Of a stretch of DNA of 64,000 bases, positions 11,801-23,574 are shown in pieces. This DNA comes from Hysterangium stoloniferum (Eukaryota; Basidiomycota; Agaricomycetes; Hysterangiales; Hysterangiaceae), in assembly GCA_015178975.1 (NCBI GenBank), contig WHVD01000227.1, positions 1 through 64,000 on the forward strand, written 5' to 3'. Position numbers and translations under genes: made by a program. Below the pieces are notes generated by a model, which had not been told where the DNA came from, did no database searches, and saw only the letters and a list, made by a program, of their open reading frames with translations. How positions within the stretch are numbered: the first letter of the stretch is position 1; each line of letters starts with the position of its first letter.

Positions 11801-14800
11801 TAACTCATCGTCAAAAATTTCAGCTACTGCAGAACGGAGAGTCTCAATGGTATCTCCTTCCATGGCAAGTGGCAGCACTGACCCAATGTTGACCCTTGTA
11901 GGATTCAACCCCATCATAACTTGATGTTGAAATATGAAAGGGGTCCCTAATATCAAGTCGTATGAATCAAGGTTAGCAACATCGAAATGCCGAGTACACT
12001 TTATATTCTGATATGAAAACTCAGCAGTAGCTGAATAATTAATTTTTGACCGTGATCCGTGAACAGCCAACTGAATAGTAAGTGGTTTTACTAATGGATC
12101 CTTGACTACCTTCAGCTGATCGACTAATGTCGTCGACATGAAGTCTGCCAGTGATCCGCTATCGATTAGGGCTTTCACTGGTTGTTCATTGATGAATGCC
12201 TCAATGACCACAGGTTTCGGTAAGCAACGAGTAAAGTCTTTTGGTTGCATTGAGGTACACTGAATCATTTCAACCCCGTCATTTTGCAACTGACTCTTCT
12301 TCCTATGTGCTAACACCTTTTTCGTAGCCATATGAGCGGCGTTGACAAACACAACTGCCCTTGATAAGTCCTCTGTGACTTCTCCCCTGGCCACAATCTG
12401 TGGCACGGTCCATTCATCATGTTGGAGATGGTCCTTCGTAACCAGGTATGTTACTGATAACTCCCGGTCACGAATCTGATACGATCCTGCCGTGAATCGG
12501 ATGAGAAATTGCTGTCGCTCCACCCCATTTATATCCGTCAAGATGCCTGTCTTATAATAGACTCGAAAACGAATCTCCAACAACTTACACATTGCCTCCT
12601 GGCAGTGTCGGCGAAAAGCTGGCATATCTTCAGTGAACCCAGGTATGTGTTCTTCATACACGGCTTGTATTTTATCCTCTATGGCTTCATCAACCCTGAA
12701 CACAGACCAGGGCATAAACAATGGCAAATCAGTATTAGACTCATCCAAATCCGCAAGCCAGACTCTTCTGTATGTACCTGAAACCGAGTTTAGGGGGAAA
12801 TCCCTTCCTGTAATGCCTCCTCTGGCATGAAATACTCTTTCAAAGCTGCCAGGAGGTACTCCCCTGGAGTGGGCCTGTTTTCTCTCATTGGTTCGTCATC
12901 CTCTAAAGACTCCCCTTGATCTGTCTCGCCCTCCATTAAAATAGCTGTACTAGCCATTTGAGCGATCGTCCAGTCACCACTTAGGAGGGCCTGTTTTGAT
13001 ATCGCCATATACAAGTGGGGTCGAAGGCGATCTACTATTTCATATATCCAGTGACAATGATCAAATATCACCTGAAACCGCTCGGTATGACACATCCCAG
13101 CATCAATGGACTCAACATTTGAAAAATACAGACAACACTCATGTTGTATTAGAGTTGTGACAGAAATTCAGTCGGCACAGTTATTGGTAAGTCTTTTCCC
13201 AGACCATTCGGAGTTACTTAAGCTACTTTGCTCCACGTGATACCCAGGTTCCCTACATTCTACCTTTCCAATATGCAGCAGAGGCCCGGGTAAGACGTTA
13301 TCTTTGATCACAAAATCTGCCATTGTCAAGGACACTTCAAATCGTGTCCTTGGATTTTGCCCCTCAGCGATGGCAGTATCCGGCCCAAAATATTCAGTAA
13401 TTGATTTTTGCAGCCAAGCTGCGTAAATCCACTCATGCAAAATATTAACCTCCTGTTGGTCTTCCGGATTTCTCAACCCAAAGGAGGCCATGTGGAGTGG
13501 TAGTGAGTCGTTTAACTCTGACAGATCCAGCCGACACCACAGTACCCTTTTTGGGTGCCGAAAGGAATTTTCCTTGAGGACAATTGCGGGATTCATGACC
13601 CTCCTTCTTGCAATTGAAGCATCATGCTTCTGCTCGAAGTTGATTCATTTCTGAACGACTCAATTTCAAGCGAGGTACTTTATTGGTGTTTTCGAACCCA
13701 AAAGATGTCGATGGATGAGTTCTTTTTCCTTTTTCATCAGTTTGTCCCACTATCTGATTGGCTTGTTCATTCTTTCGTAGCCATCCTCGGTTCGACTTGA
13801 CAAATGAGGTTTCCCTTCATCCTTTGTCTATCTTACGAAACTCTTGAGCTGCTTCGAATCGAGTAGCCGTCTTGATGAGTCTCTTCCATGATGTATTGTC
13901 AGGGTTTAACCCCTTGTCTAACCATTTTTCCTTAAGGTAATCATATGCACCATCCCATACAATCTGCTTAAGTTGACGCTCCTGGATGTCAGGAAACCGA
14001 ATTGCATTATGTTCAACATCTCAAGCGAAATCCCGAAAGCACCTTCCACCCTGTCGGGAAGTGGTCAATCGCTTACACAACTGCAACTTGTAATCTGCCA
14101 GAAAACAATAGTCGAAAAGACCATCGTACACAGCCTTCAACGTCCACTTCCTCTTGCTCAGTGCCACATGTTTCATATAGAATGAACTAGCCTTGCCATC
14201 AAGGAAGTAAATGATGAGCTTAACCGCCCATTTACGATCTAACCCATTAATTTCTGCCCACAGATCATAGGCATAGATGAAGGCTTCAAGTACATCAATT
14301 TCAGCTACGCCATTATATATAACAGCCTGCTTCGTTTTGACTCCAGCTAACAATTTTTTGGTCCGTTTAGCATCGGCCTTCGACCTTTTTCACTTTTCAT
14401 GTCTTATGTGATTAGAGCTTGGTGAGGTTTTCTTTCCACACTTCTTTTTCCCTCTTTCAGAATTGCTTTCCGTAAAATCTTCTGATCCCAATCCTGAATC
14501 AGGTGCGTCTATGCTCCTACTGATTTCCGAATCAGTGAATATACTGCTGGCTGAATCATCTGATCCATCACTACTAGATGGGCTGCTGGAGTCGGATGGT
14601 GGTCCAAACTTTCCTTCCCCTCCCACTGCAAAGTACCCGCCATCAGGCACTTGTGAGGGTTCTCGTACATACTGGTTCGTCACATTCTTATCCATCTGCT
14701 TTCTCAGCAACTGACGATTTTGCTTCTTGCTCTCCCCACCAGTGTTTAAACTCGGGGAAGCTTTAGTAGGTTTCTGTAAGGGACGTTCACCCTCCATTCT

Positions 14801-15781
14801 CTCCTTTGCCTTAGGGGACTGGGTTGACGACTTGTTTTTAGATCCATCTGCTTTTGCAGGTTCTAACCTAGAGGAGGATGCTTCGGTTGGAATGGGTTCA
14901 TTTTCGTCTACCTCAATGACGATGGCGCTTAGATTTAGGGAGACATGGGGAAAAGTAACTGGACTCTCCAACCCTCTAATCATTCTCCTGGCTTTAGGTA
15001 ACATCCACGTGTCTGGTAGCGGCCCCAACTGATCTTCATCAGACTCCGAACAATCGGACCATCTAAACTGATCAGCCTGGCTGCACTCTAATGCCATAGC
15101 CTTGGACGCTCCCTCCTGCCTTTCATTGTCATTGCCACTACTCTCCATTTCAAACCACTCTGGAAAAAAGAGCGACTTTGAGTGGATGAGAGGTGTCTCC
15201 TTTTGCAGCCTCCTCCGGAAGGTCTTTCGAGGGGCGGCACAATAGGCTATACTGGTATGTCCAGTTCTGAAGAGTAACCGGAGTATGGAGGTATTCGTCA
15301 ATAAGGGGAAAAAGCTCTCTCTCTCCCCCGCTTTCAGACGATTCATTCGAGGCTTCATTACTGGGAGCATGGTCATTTCCACAAGCCGGGGCCATCGAGG
15401 AATCAGAGGTTATTGTTGCTACCTCTTCCGTCTCGGCATCACGGTCCATCCTTCCCTCTCCCTCCTGATGCATAGGGAGGATTGGTTCGGGGCCCATGGC
15501 ATTCTGAGGCGAAGAAGTACTACTCACCGTTGCTACGGCCGGATCGTTCAACTCATCTACTACCACCAATTGTCGAACAATTCTCTTGCTCCACACGGGG
15601 ATTGCGCTTCGGACTGTGCCTCGGCGAGTAACGGGTTGATTTATCTCAGACATTATGACGGTATTGGTAGGTTTTTGGTTTGGTAGTGTGCACACATGTT
15701 ATTGTGAAAACCTAGTGGGTGATCAGTCCACTAGTAGAAAATATAAAAGAATACGAGATTGAAGACAAAATACTCAAAAAG

Positions 15782-16059
15782 TGTAAGGTTTGGCTGTAAG
15801 TAAGCGTAATCCTTCGGTTTGAGCTTCTTACGAAGAGGAACGAGCAGAGTAGGAATAGGCTCCAATTTGAAATAACTACTGTAGCTAATGGGTGGTTTCC
15901 CTATTTATGCTCACATTCGTAGACTAAACCCCCTAGCGACAGATAATAGAAATGAAACAGTGTTCTGATCGGAAAATTATCTACCCTCTCTTTACCCCCT
16001 GAGACAACGGCGGTAGACCACTCCGTGCCAAGTCTGCCACCAGGTCCGCTCCCATTACA
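15782..16059 (-). repeat. 5' LTR of the gypsy element
   Basis: It begins TGTAAGG and ends ATTACA in plus-strand reading. The outer edge is followed by the duplicated GTTTG. Confidence 0.88.
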
Positions 16060-16088
16060 GTTTGTCAAGAGTTATTCAACTGTTTCAA

Positions 16089-16425
16089 TAAACTCTTCAA
16101 ATTCATAAAATATTATCATACAATGATCTATCACTTGCCAAAAATGAATGCATACCCACAAGGTCTCCGCGGAGACCTGGGCTAGTACCTAAAGAAACTT
16201 GAAGGTGCAGTTAGATAGAAGTGTCGGAAAGAACCGAAAATCCTGACCAGGCCGACAGGCCAGACTAGATGCCGGTTTGCTCGATCTGTACTCCTCATTG
16301 AACTCTTACAAATTTAAATTGACTCCTGCCTAAGAAGAGTATGTTTACAACATTCAAAGTCCTGACAGCCGACTGTTTGTGTATGGGGCACCCAGGCATC
16401 AGGCTGATGGCACTCACACTTGTCT
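16089..16425 (+). pseudogene. Repeat R1, right part
   Basis: This continues the R1 sequence broken at 8282. It matches the inverse of about 55900-56240, including a run reading YHLPKMNAYPQGL here and YHLPKMNTYLQGL in the other copy. It ends at the start of the next repeat (TATGCAATAATACC). Confidence 0.5.
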
Positions 16426-16427
16426 GC

Positions 16428-17150
16428 CGTATGCAATAATACCTTCATTTACTTTTAAGTGCTGTTCATACTGCTTAATCCTTTTGCTAGTGTCTGACCC
16501 TTTTTGACCTTAGCCTCTGAACCCCCATTTACAGCTACATTTTTAGAATCCCCCTCTCATGTTTAGAAGCTGATGGAATAATAACTTCAAAGTATTGTTC
16601 ATACTGCTTAATCCTTTTGCTGGTGTCTGGCCAGACTGAGACTTACTCCCTTTGCAAGCTTAGCTATGGAGCCCAATTTATAACTACAGTAAGTGTCATT
16701 ATATGTACTTCCTGGTACATACTTTGTTGCCTGTTTTGAAGTACTGGAGCATCTGACAGTTTTGTGCAGGGTGGAACATGCTGTATGTTGAAGTTCTAAG
16801 CTCCACTTCTCTTTAGTAACTGGAATTTTTCCCATTTTGTCCCACTCTTAACACTTCCCTCTAATACATACATCCACTTTGGAAAAACCTTTTGTAATTA
16901 TGGACAATTGAGCAATTCCACAGTTTGCTTGCATTTGGTCAGTTGGTACTTCATTTTTGATTCAAGTAGTTGAAGTGATTGGTTTTTGAATTGGTTGCAA
17001 TTATTTGCTTTGATTGGAAATTTCCCTTTTTATTTTGACTTAATGTATTTTATTTTGATTTTTCTGATTTCCTTTTTTTTGAAGCATTTTATTGTCATTT
17101 AATATTGTCATTTAATTTTGATTTATTCTATTCTATTCTATTCTATGATA
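16428..17150. repeat. Module leader repeat, copy 1
   Basis: Nearly identical to 39957-40715, starting at the same word TATGCAATAATACC. A ~40-bp piece (CTGTTCATACTGCTTAATCC...) occurs twice inside it. It ends in T-rich sequence with a TTCTA pentamer run at about 17130-17150. A 75-codon minus-strand frame is shared by both copies but looks incidental. Confidence 0.7.
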
Positions 17151-19512
17151 GAGAGAGAAGGAACAGGAAAAGAGGAGGCTGATCAGAGTGGGACGGAGTG
17201 AGAAGGAAAGGGTAGTACACTCACCTCCGGGAGGAAAGAGAGAGGAGGCTGGTCAGAGGAGGACGAAGAGAGAAGGAAATGGTAAGTACACTGGCTGAAA
17301 GAAAGAGAGAGGAGGCTGGTCAGAGGAGGACAAAGAGAGAAGGGAAGAGTACGTGCACTGGCTGAGGAGGCTGGTCAGAGGAGGAAAAAGAGAAAAGGGA
17401 AGGGTACACGCACCGGCTGAAGAGGCCGGTCAGAGGAGGACGAAGAGAGAAGGGAAGGGTACACGCACTGGCTGGAGAAAAGAGAGAGAAGGAAACGGTG
17501 CTTGCATGTGCTGGAGGAAGAGAGGAGGCCAGTCAGAGGAGGACGAAGAGAAAGGAAAAGGGACACGCACATCCTGGAGGAAAGAGAGGAGGCCAATCAG
17601 AGGAGGATGGAGGAAGAAGGAAACGATGCACGTACCACCTGGAGGAAAGAGAGAGGAGGCCAGTCAGAGGAGGACGGAGAGAGAAGGATAGGGTACACGC
17701 ACCATCTGGAGGAAAGAGAGGCTGCTCAGAGGAGAATGAAGAGAGAAGGAATGGGGACACGCACTGGCTGGAGGAAAGAGAGAGGGCCGATCAGAGGAGG
17801 ATGAAGAGAGAAGGGAAGGGTAGATGCACTGGAGGAGGATAGAGAGAGCAGGAAAGGGAACGTGCACCACCTGGAGGAAAGATAAGAGGATCAGAGGAGG
17901 ACGGAGGAAGAAAGAAACGGTACACACACTACCTGGAGGAAAGAGAGGGCCAATCAGAGGAGGATGGAGGTAGAAGGAAAGGGAACGCTCACCGGCTGGA
18001 GGAAAGAGAGGAGGCCAGTCAGAGGAGGATGGAGAGAGAGGGAAAGGCAACGTGCACTGGCTGGAGGACAGAGAGGAGGCCAATCAGAGGAGGACAGAAA
18101 GAAGGAAAGGGAACACGCACCGGGTGGAGGAAAGAGGAGGCCCATCAAAGGAGAACAGAGAGAAGGGGAAAAGGAACGCGCACGGACTGGAGGAGGCCCA
18201 TCAGAGGAGGATGGAGAGAGAAGGAAACGGTATACACACCGACTGGAGGAAAAGAGAGGGGAGGTACGCACGGACTGGAAGAAAAGAGAGGGGAGGTAAG
18301 CACTGACTGGAGGAAAAGAGAGGGGAGGTCGATCAGAGGAGGAGGGAGAGAGACGGAAGGAATACATGCACCAACTGGAGGGGCCGATCAGAGCAGGGTG
18401 TGCGCCCATTCGGGCACAAACAGGCACAGCGCGTTGCAAACAGGCGCGGTGCGTGCGCACGTTGGCAAACGGAACATGCTTTGCCGGTTTGTGCCCGAGT
18501 GGGCAGGCAGGCATGTGCCCGTGGATGGGAGTGGGTGCGCCGTGGATGAGAGTAGGTGCGCCATGCCTGTTCACGCTCGCACGCAAAGCGCTGTGCCCAT
18601 TTGGCCCAAGTGGGTTTGCGTGCTGTTGAGGAGGCCGATCAGAGGAGGAAGAAGAGAGAAGGACAGGGTACATGCACCTCCTGGAGGAAAGACTGAGGAG
18701 GCTGATTAGAGGAGGACAGAGAGAGAAGGAAATGGTACACGGACTGGCTGGAGGAAAGAGACAGGAGGACAGAGGGAGAAGGAGCAGTACACGCACCAGC
18801 TGGAGGAAAGAGAGGGGGCCGATCAGAAGAGGACAGAGAGAGGGAAATGGAACGCGTACCGGCTGGAGGAAAGAGAGAGGAGGCAAATCAGTGCAGGGCA
18901 GGAAGAAGGAAATGGTAAACGCACCGGCTGGAGGAAAGAGAGAGGAGGTAAATCAGCACAGGACAGAGGAAGAAGGAAATTGTAGACGCACTGGCTGGAG
19001 GAAAGAGAGGGGGACAATCAGAGGAGGACAAAGAGAGGGGAAAGGGAGTGCGCACTGGCTGGAGGAAAGAGAAGGGGACAATCAGAGGACAGAGAGAGGG
19101 GAAAGGGAATGTGCACCGGCTGGAGAAAAGAGAGGGGGACAATCAGAAGAGGACAGAGAGGGAAATGGAACGCGCACTGGCTGGGGAAAGAGAGAGGAGG
19201 CAAATCAGCACAGGACAGAGGAAGAAGGAAATGGTAGATGCACCGGCTGGAGGAAAGAGAGAGGGTCCCAATGAGAGGAGGATGGAGAGAGAAGGAAATG
19301 GTACACACACCTGGAAGAGAGGAGGATGATCAGAGGACAAAGAGAGAGGAAATGGTACACGCACCAGCTGGACAAAGGAGATAAGAGGTCAATCAGTGGA
19401 GGAAGGAGAGAGAAGGAAACAGTACACACACTCGCTGGAGGAAAGAGAGAGGAGGTGGATTAGTGCAGGATGGAGGGAGAAGGAAAGAGTACACACATCA
19501 CCTGGAGGAAAG
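17151..19512. repeat. GA-rich minisatellite array 1 (period about 60-67 bp)
   Basis: The units read CTGGAGGAAAGAGAGAGG, then AGGCCGATCAGAGGAGGA, then GAGAGAAGGAAACGGTACAC. The plus strand is almost wholly purine-rich. Long reading frames occur on both strands because the unit lacks stops; they are not genes. A GC-rich insert lies at about 18385-18630. Confidence 0.85.
18385..18630. other. GC-rich insert inside GA array 1
   Basis: About 245 bp unlike the array, with a 16-bp inverted repeat (CCATTCGGGCACAAAC at 18406-18421 against 18487-18502, one mismatch) and two GTGGATG-type units. The array resumes immediately on both sides. Confidence 0.5.
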
Positions 19513-19685
19513 AGAGGGTGCGCTGTGAATGGGAGTGGGTGCACCGTGGATGGGAGTGAGTGTGCTGTGTGTCGTGGATGGGTATGCGGTGGATGGGGTG
19601 CGTCATGGATGGGTATGTGGTGGATGGGTGCGTGGTGGAGCGGGTGCGTGGTGTGTGGGAGCGGGTGGATGGGTGCGCGGTTGAA
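19513..19685. repeat. GTGGATGGG minisatellite 1 (about 15 bp)
   Basis: Imperfect units of GTGGATGGGTGCGCC, the same family as 26045-26275, 44940-45075 and 48890-49115. In each place it lies between a GA array and a CCGCG-rich block. Confidence 0.75.
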
Positions 19686-19952
19686 AATGCCACACATGTA
19701 TAAAATAGTTCCTTCACGAAAAAGTTCCCGTGTGTCACAAAATATCACACAATGCTCCCGCCGCACCAAAAATACTCCCACAAATGCCAAAAAGCCTCCA
19801 CATTTGCTCCCATGCTGAGGTAATAAGGACCTTTGGGCGTCAATATTAGTCACACACTCCCACCCCTGAGCATTCGGGTGCTCCGCGCCATCGCAAATAG
19901 GGCCTGTGGTGCCCAAAAATGCCCACCACCCACCAAGCAACTTTACTTTATA
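19686..19952. repeat. CCGCG-rich block 1
   Basis: A CpG-decayed version of the ~20-bp units of the type AATACTCCCGCG, ending in GCCCACCACCCACCAAGCAA just before hairpin cassette 1. Confidence 0.65.
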
Positions 19953-20090
19953 TGACAAGCTTGGGAACCCTTGCTACGCTGTGGGGCGGTCGCTTCGCGA
20001 CCGGCCCCACAACTTCGCTGCGGGCTCCAGCTTGTTGGGGGGGGTTTGGGGGGCTTCGCCCCCCAAACCCCCCTGCGTCGACAACTTTTA
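19953..20090. repeat. GC-rich hairpin cassette 1
   Basis: It starts TGACAAGCTTGGGAACCC. Two hairpins follow: 19981-20010 (GGTCGC-TTC-GCGACC inside a GTGGGGC/GCCCCAC stem) and 20039-20073 (perfect 16-bp stem GGGGGGTTTGGGGGGC, loop TTC). It ends at TCGACAACTTTTA. Confidence 0.85.
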
Positions 20091-20445
20091 CGTGTTTAGA
20101 GAACGGAACGTGTTTAGAGAACGGAACGTGTTTAGAGAACGGAACGTGTTTAGAGAACGGAACGTGTTTAGAGAACGGAACGTGTTTAGAGAACGGAACG
20201 TGTTTAGAGAACGGAACGTGTTTAGAGAACGGAACGTGTTTAGAGAACGGAACGTGTTTAGAGAACGGAACGTGTTTAGAGAACGGAACGTGTTTAGAGA
20301 ACGGAACGTGTTTAGAGAACGGAACGTGTTTAGAGAACGGAACGTGTTTAGAGAACGGAACGTGTTTAGAGAACGGAACGTGTTTAGAGAACGGAACGTG
20401 TTTAGAGAACGGAACGTGTTTAGAGAACGGAACGTGTTTAGAGCT
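20091..20445. repeat. 18-bp minisatellite GAACGGAACGTGTTTAGA, about 19-20 identical copies
   Basis: The copies look identical over about 355 bp, so the expansion or homogenisation is recent. It is open in several frames (VFRERN, CLENGT) only because the unit is a multiple of three without stops. Confidence 0.9.
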
Positions 20446-20560
20446 GCGGGGCGGTCACTTCGTGACCTGCCCCACAACTTCGCTGCAGGCTCTGGCTTGT
20501 TGGGGGGCGAAGCCCCCCAAACCCCCCTGCATCGACAACTCTTAAGTATTTCTGAGGCCC
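20446..20560. repeat. GC-rich hairpin cassette 2
   Basis: It lacks the TGACAAGC start but keeps both hairpins (GGTCAC-TTC-GTGACC and TTGGGGGGC-GAA-GCCCCCCAA) and the tail ACTCTTAAGTATTTCTGAGG. Compared with cassette 1, the first stem carries compensating C-to-T and G-to-A changes. Confidence 0.85.
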
Positions 20561-20577
20561 ATTGTTCTGGGAAGCTG

Positions 20578-21200
20578 TTAGAACGGAAAGTCACTTTAGA
20601 ACGGAAAGTCACTTTAGAACGGAAAGTCACTTTAGAATGGAAAGTCATGTTAGAACGGAAAGTCACCTTAGAACAGAAAGTCACCTTAGAATGGAAAGTC
20701 GCATTAGAATGGAAAGTCACGTTAGAATGGAAAGTCACATTAGAATGGAAAGTCACCTTAGAATGGAAAGTTACCTTAGAACGGAAAGTCATGTTAGAAC
20801 AGAAAGTTACCTTAGAATGGAAAGTCACATTAGAATGGAAAGTCACGTTAGAATGGAATGTCACATTAGAATGGAATGTCACATTAGAATGGAAAGTCAC
20901 CTCAGAATGGAAAGTGTTCAGGGGATGGAAAGTGTTCAGGGGATGGAAAGTGTTCAGGGGATGGAAAGTGTTCAGGGGATGGAAAGTGTTACAAAGGAGA
21001 CAAACGGAAAGTGTTCAGGGGATGGAAAGTGTTACAAAGGAGACAAACGGAAAGTGTTCAGGGGATGGAAAGTGTTACAAAGGAGACAAACGGAAAGTGT
21101 TCTTAGAACGGAAAGTGTTCTTAGAACGGAAAGTGTTCTTAGAACGGAAAGTGTTCTTAGAACGGAAAGTGTTCGTAGAATGGAAAGTGTTCTTAGAACG
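20578..21200. repeat. 18-bp GAACGGAAAGTCACTTTA array and relatives
   Basis: Diverged 18-bp units, then GTGTTCAGGGGATGGAAA units (from about 20910), a ~43-bp higher-order unit containing GTGTTACAAAGGAGACAAAC (x3), and GTGTTCTTAGAACGGAAA units (about 21095-21200). Confidence 0.85.
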
Positions 21201-21775
21201 GTTACAAAGGAGTCAAAAGTTACAAAAGGAGTCAAAGGTTACAAAAGGACTCAACGGTTACAAATGGAATCAATGGTTACAAACGGAATCAACGGTTACA
21301 AACGGAATCAACGGTTACAAACGGAATCAACGGTTACAAACGGAATCAACAGTTACAGAGGAATCAACGGTTACAGAGGAATCAACGGTTACAAAGGGAA
21401 ACAACGGTCACAAAGGGAATCAACGGTTACAGAGGAATCAACGGTTACAGAGGAATCAACGGTTACAGAGGAATCAACGGTTACAGAGGAATCAACGGTT
21501 ACAGAGGAATCAACGGTTACAAAGGGAAACAACGGTCACAAAGGGAAATAACGGTCACAAAGGGAAACAATGGTGAGAAATGGAAACAATGGTGAGAAAT
21601 AGAAACAATGGTGAGAAATGGAAATGAGAGGTACAAAAGGTAACAGTGACAAAAGGTGCAACAGTGACAAAAGGTGCAATAGTGACAAAAGGTGCAATAG
21701 TGACAAAAGGTGCAATAGTGACAAAAGATGCAATAGTTTCAAAAGCAGCAATGGTTTCAATCAAACATTGAGTTG
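21200..21775. repeat. GGTTACAAA/GGTTACAGA arrays (18-19 bp)
   Basis: Units GGTTACAAACGGAATCAAC (19 bp) and GGTTACAGAGGAATCAAC (18 bp), then AACAATGGTGAGAAATGG and AGTGACAAAAGGTGCAAT units. Confidence 0.85.
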
Positions 21776-21779
21776 ATCT

Positions 21780-22230
21780 TACTGTCATGTATTGTAGTTT
21801 ATTTTACTCTATGTAATTTAGTTTAGTTTATTATATTTTATTTTAATTTATTGTCCTTCATTTGAATTTAGTGTTATTTATTGTATTGTATTGTATTTTA
21901 TTTTATTTTATTTTATTTTATTTTATTTTATTTTGTTTTATTGCATTTTATTTTGACTCATTGTATTTTATTCTGATTTATTACATTTTACTTTGGTTTA
22001 TTCTATGTTATTCTATTTTTAAAGATTTTATTTTGATTTATTGTATTTGATTTTGATTTATTTTATTTTATCCTGATTTATTGTATTCTATTTTGATTTA
22101 TTACATTTTGCTTTAGTTTAATTCAATTTTTAAGCATTTTATTTTTATTTTTTGTATTTATTTTTATTTTTCCTATTTTATTACAATTTTATCCTATGTT
22201 ATTTTGATTTATTGTATTTTATTCTAATTA
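21780..22230. repeat. T-rich low-complexity spacer 1
   Basis: ATTTT and GATTTATTG words repeated. The same type occurs at the close of each minisatellite module. Confidence 0.75.
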
Positions 22231-22873
22231 ACCCGGAAAACCATGTAGACCTCCTCTGGGGATTTACCATCCTTCTCCGGGGAAATGGCTTCACAGGGGC
22301 GTGGGAATTAGTTCCGCAAAATGTGTGGAAAATGCCCTGAGGGGCGCGGGAAATAGTTCCGCGAAGGTATGGAGAATCCCTCCGTGAAGGGCGCAGGAAA
22401 TTCCCCCGGAAACGTCGTGGGAAATGCTTACATGAAGGGCGCGGGAAATGTTCCTTGGCGAGTCGTGGGAAATGTCTCCATTAGGCCCTGTGAAATGGTT
22501 CTGCACATGTGACAAATACTCCCGTGGCGTTACAAAATACTCCCGCGCGTGTAACAATACTTCCGTGCACGTGACAAAACACTCCAGCGCCTGTAACAAT
22601 ACTCCCGCGGCACCAAAATACTCCCGCGAGTGCAGAAATACTCCCGCGGCGTTTAAAATACTCCCGCGAATGTTAAAAGCCTCCGGATTTGCTCCCGCGC
22701 TGACTAATAACAGCCTTCGGGCGCTAACGCGCCCTCAGCTTAGTCACACAGTGAGGTTCGGGCGCTGCGCGCCCTCACAAATTGGGGAAAAAGGTCGGGC
22801 GCTCCGCGCCCTCACAAATAGGGCCTGCGGCGCCTAAAAACGCCCACCACCCACCATGCTCCTTTCACTTATT
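22231..22873. repeat. CCGCG-rich block 2
   Basis: A diverged ~45-bp unit (GGGCGCGGGAAAT...; about 22270-22480) followed by ~20-bp units of AATACTCCCGCG type to about 22715, then hairpins of the kind GGGCGC-TAAC-GCGCCC and GGGCGC-TCC-GCGCCC (about 22717-22822). Confidence 0.75.
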
Positions 22874-23010
22874 TGACAAGCCTGGGAACCCTTGCTACGC
22901 TGCGGGGCGGTCACTTCGTGACCTGCCCCACAACTTCGCTGCGGGCTCCAGCTTGTTGGGGGGCGAAGCCCCCCAAACCCCCCCGCATCCATGACTCTTA
23001 AGTATTTCTG
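22874..23010. repeat. GC-rich hairpin cassette 3
   Basis: TGACAAGCCTGGGAACCC start, GGTCAC-TTC-GTGACC hairpin, GGGGGGC-GAA-GCCCCCC hairpin, and tail CATGACTCTTAAGTATTTCTG. Confidence 0.85.
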
Positions 23011-23035
23011 AGGCCCATTGTTCTAAAAGGGAAGC

Positions 23036-23545
23036 TGTTAGAACGGAAAGTCACTTTAGAACGGAAAGTCACTTTAGAACGGAAAGTCACTTTAGAACGG
23101 AAAGTCACTTTAGAACGGAAAGTCACTTTAGAATGGAAAGTCACTTTAGAACGGAAAGTCACTTTAGAATGGAAAGTCACTTTAGAACGGAAAGTCGCAT
23201 TAGAAAGGAAAGTTGCATTAGAACAGAAAGTCACATTAGAACGGAAAGTCATTTAGAATGGAAAGTCACTTTGGAATGGAAAGTCACATTAGAATGGAAA
23301 GTTGCATTAGAAAGGAAAGTTGCATTAGAACAGAAAGTCATGTTAGAACAGAAAGTCGTGTTAGAGCAGAAAGTCACTTTAGAAAGGAAAGTTGCATTAG
23401 AACGGAAAGTCATTTAGAATGGAAAGTCATGTTAGAATGGAAAGTCACATTAGAAAGGAAAGTTGCATTAGAACAGAAAGTCACATTAGAATGGAAAGTC
23501 ATGTTAGACAGAAAGTGTTCAGGGAATGGAAAGTGTTATAAAGTA
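23036..23545. repeat. 18-bp GAACGGAAAGTCACTTTA array, second copy
   Basis: About 28 units. The first few are nearly identical and later ones carry many CG-to-TG or CG-to-CA changes. Confidence 0.85.
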
Positions 23546-23574
23546 AACAACAGTAACATAGAAAACAGTAGTTA

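Larger units (their letters stand above)
8562..16059 (-). mobile_element. Ty3/gypsy LTR retrotransposon with chromodomain-like tail (fossil, broken)
   Basis: A 7498-bp element bounded by 278-bp direct LTRs (8562-8839 and 15782-16059) and a perfect 5-bp target duplication GTTTG (8557-8561, 16060-16064). Its genes read on the minus strand. Recognisable parts from right to left are a Gag-like region (about 13.1-15.7 kb), an aspartic protease region with a DSG motif (about 12.1-12.2 kb), reverse transcriptase with YLDDIVVYS (about 11.2 kb), RNase H (about 10.5-10.9 kb), an integrase C-terminal part (about 10.2-10.5 kb) and a long tail beginning with a chromodomain-like segment (8888-10144). A purine-rich tract precedes the left LTR in minus-strand reading. 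The LTRs differ at about 7 of 278 positions, so the insertion is fairly young. It is broken, with several breaks. Confidence 0.9.
8283..16088. mobile_element. LTR-like insertion X in R1, itself split by the gypsy element (fossil)
   Basis: R1 sequence stops at TAAACTC (8276-8282) and resumes at a second TAAACTC (16089-16095). Between these lie about 300 bp of foreign DNA (8283-8561 plus 16065-16088), starting TGTTAGAG as many LTRs do, with the gypsy element inserted in its middle. A 30-bp direct repeat (TTAGTGTTTACTTTCCTCAC...) occurs twice at about 8490-8553. The right end is less clear than the left. It is probably a solo LTR of another family. Confidence 0.55.

Noticed and set aside
16608-16835. 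A 75-codon minus-strand frame also found at 40157-40411
   Set aside because: The conservation is explained by duplication of the whole module leader; no gene family was recognised.
20091-20445. CRISPR-like array
   Set aside because: The repeats are contiguous with no spacers, and the context is eukaryotic.
19906-21576. A 556-codon plus-strand frame and a 270-codon minus-strand frame
   Set aside because: They lie wholly in 18-bp minisatellites whose length is a multiple of three and which lack stops in several frames; both strands are open at once.
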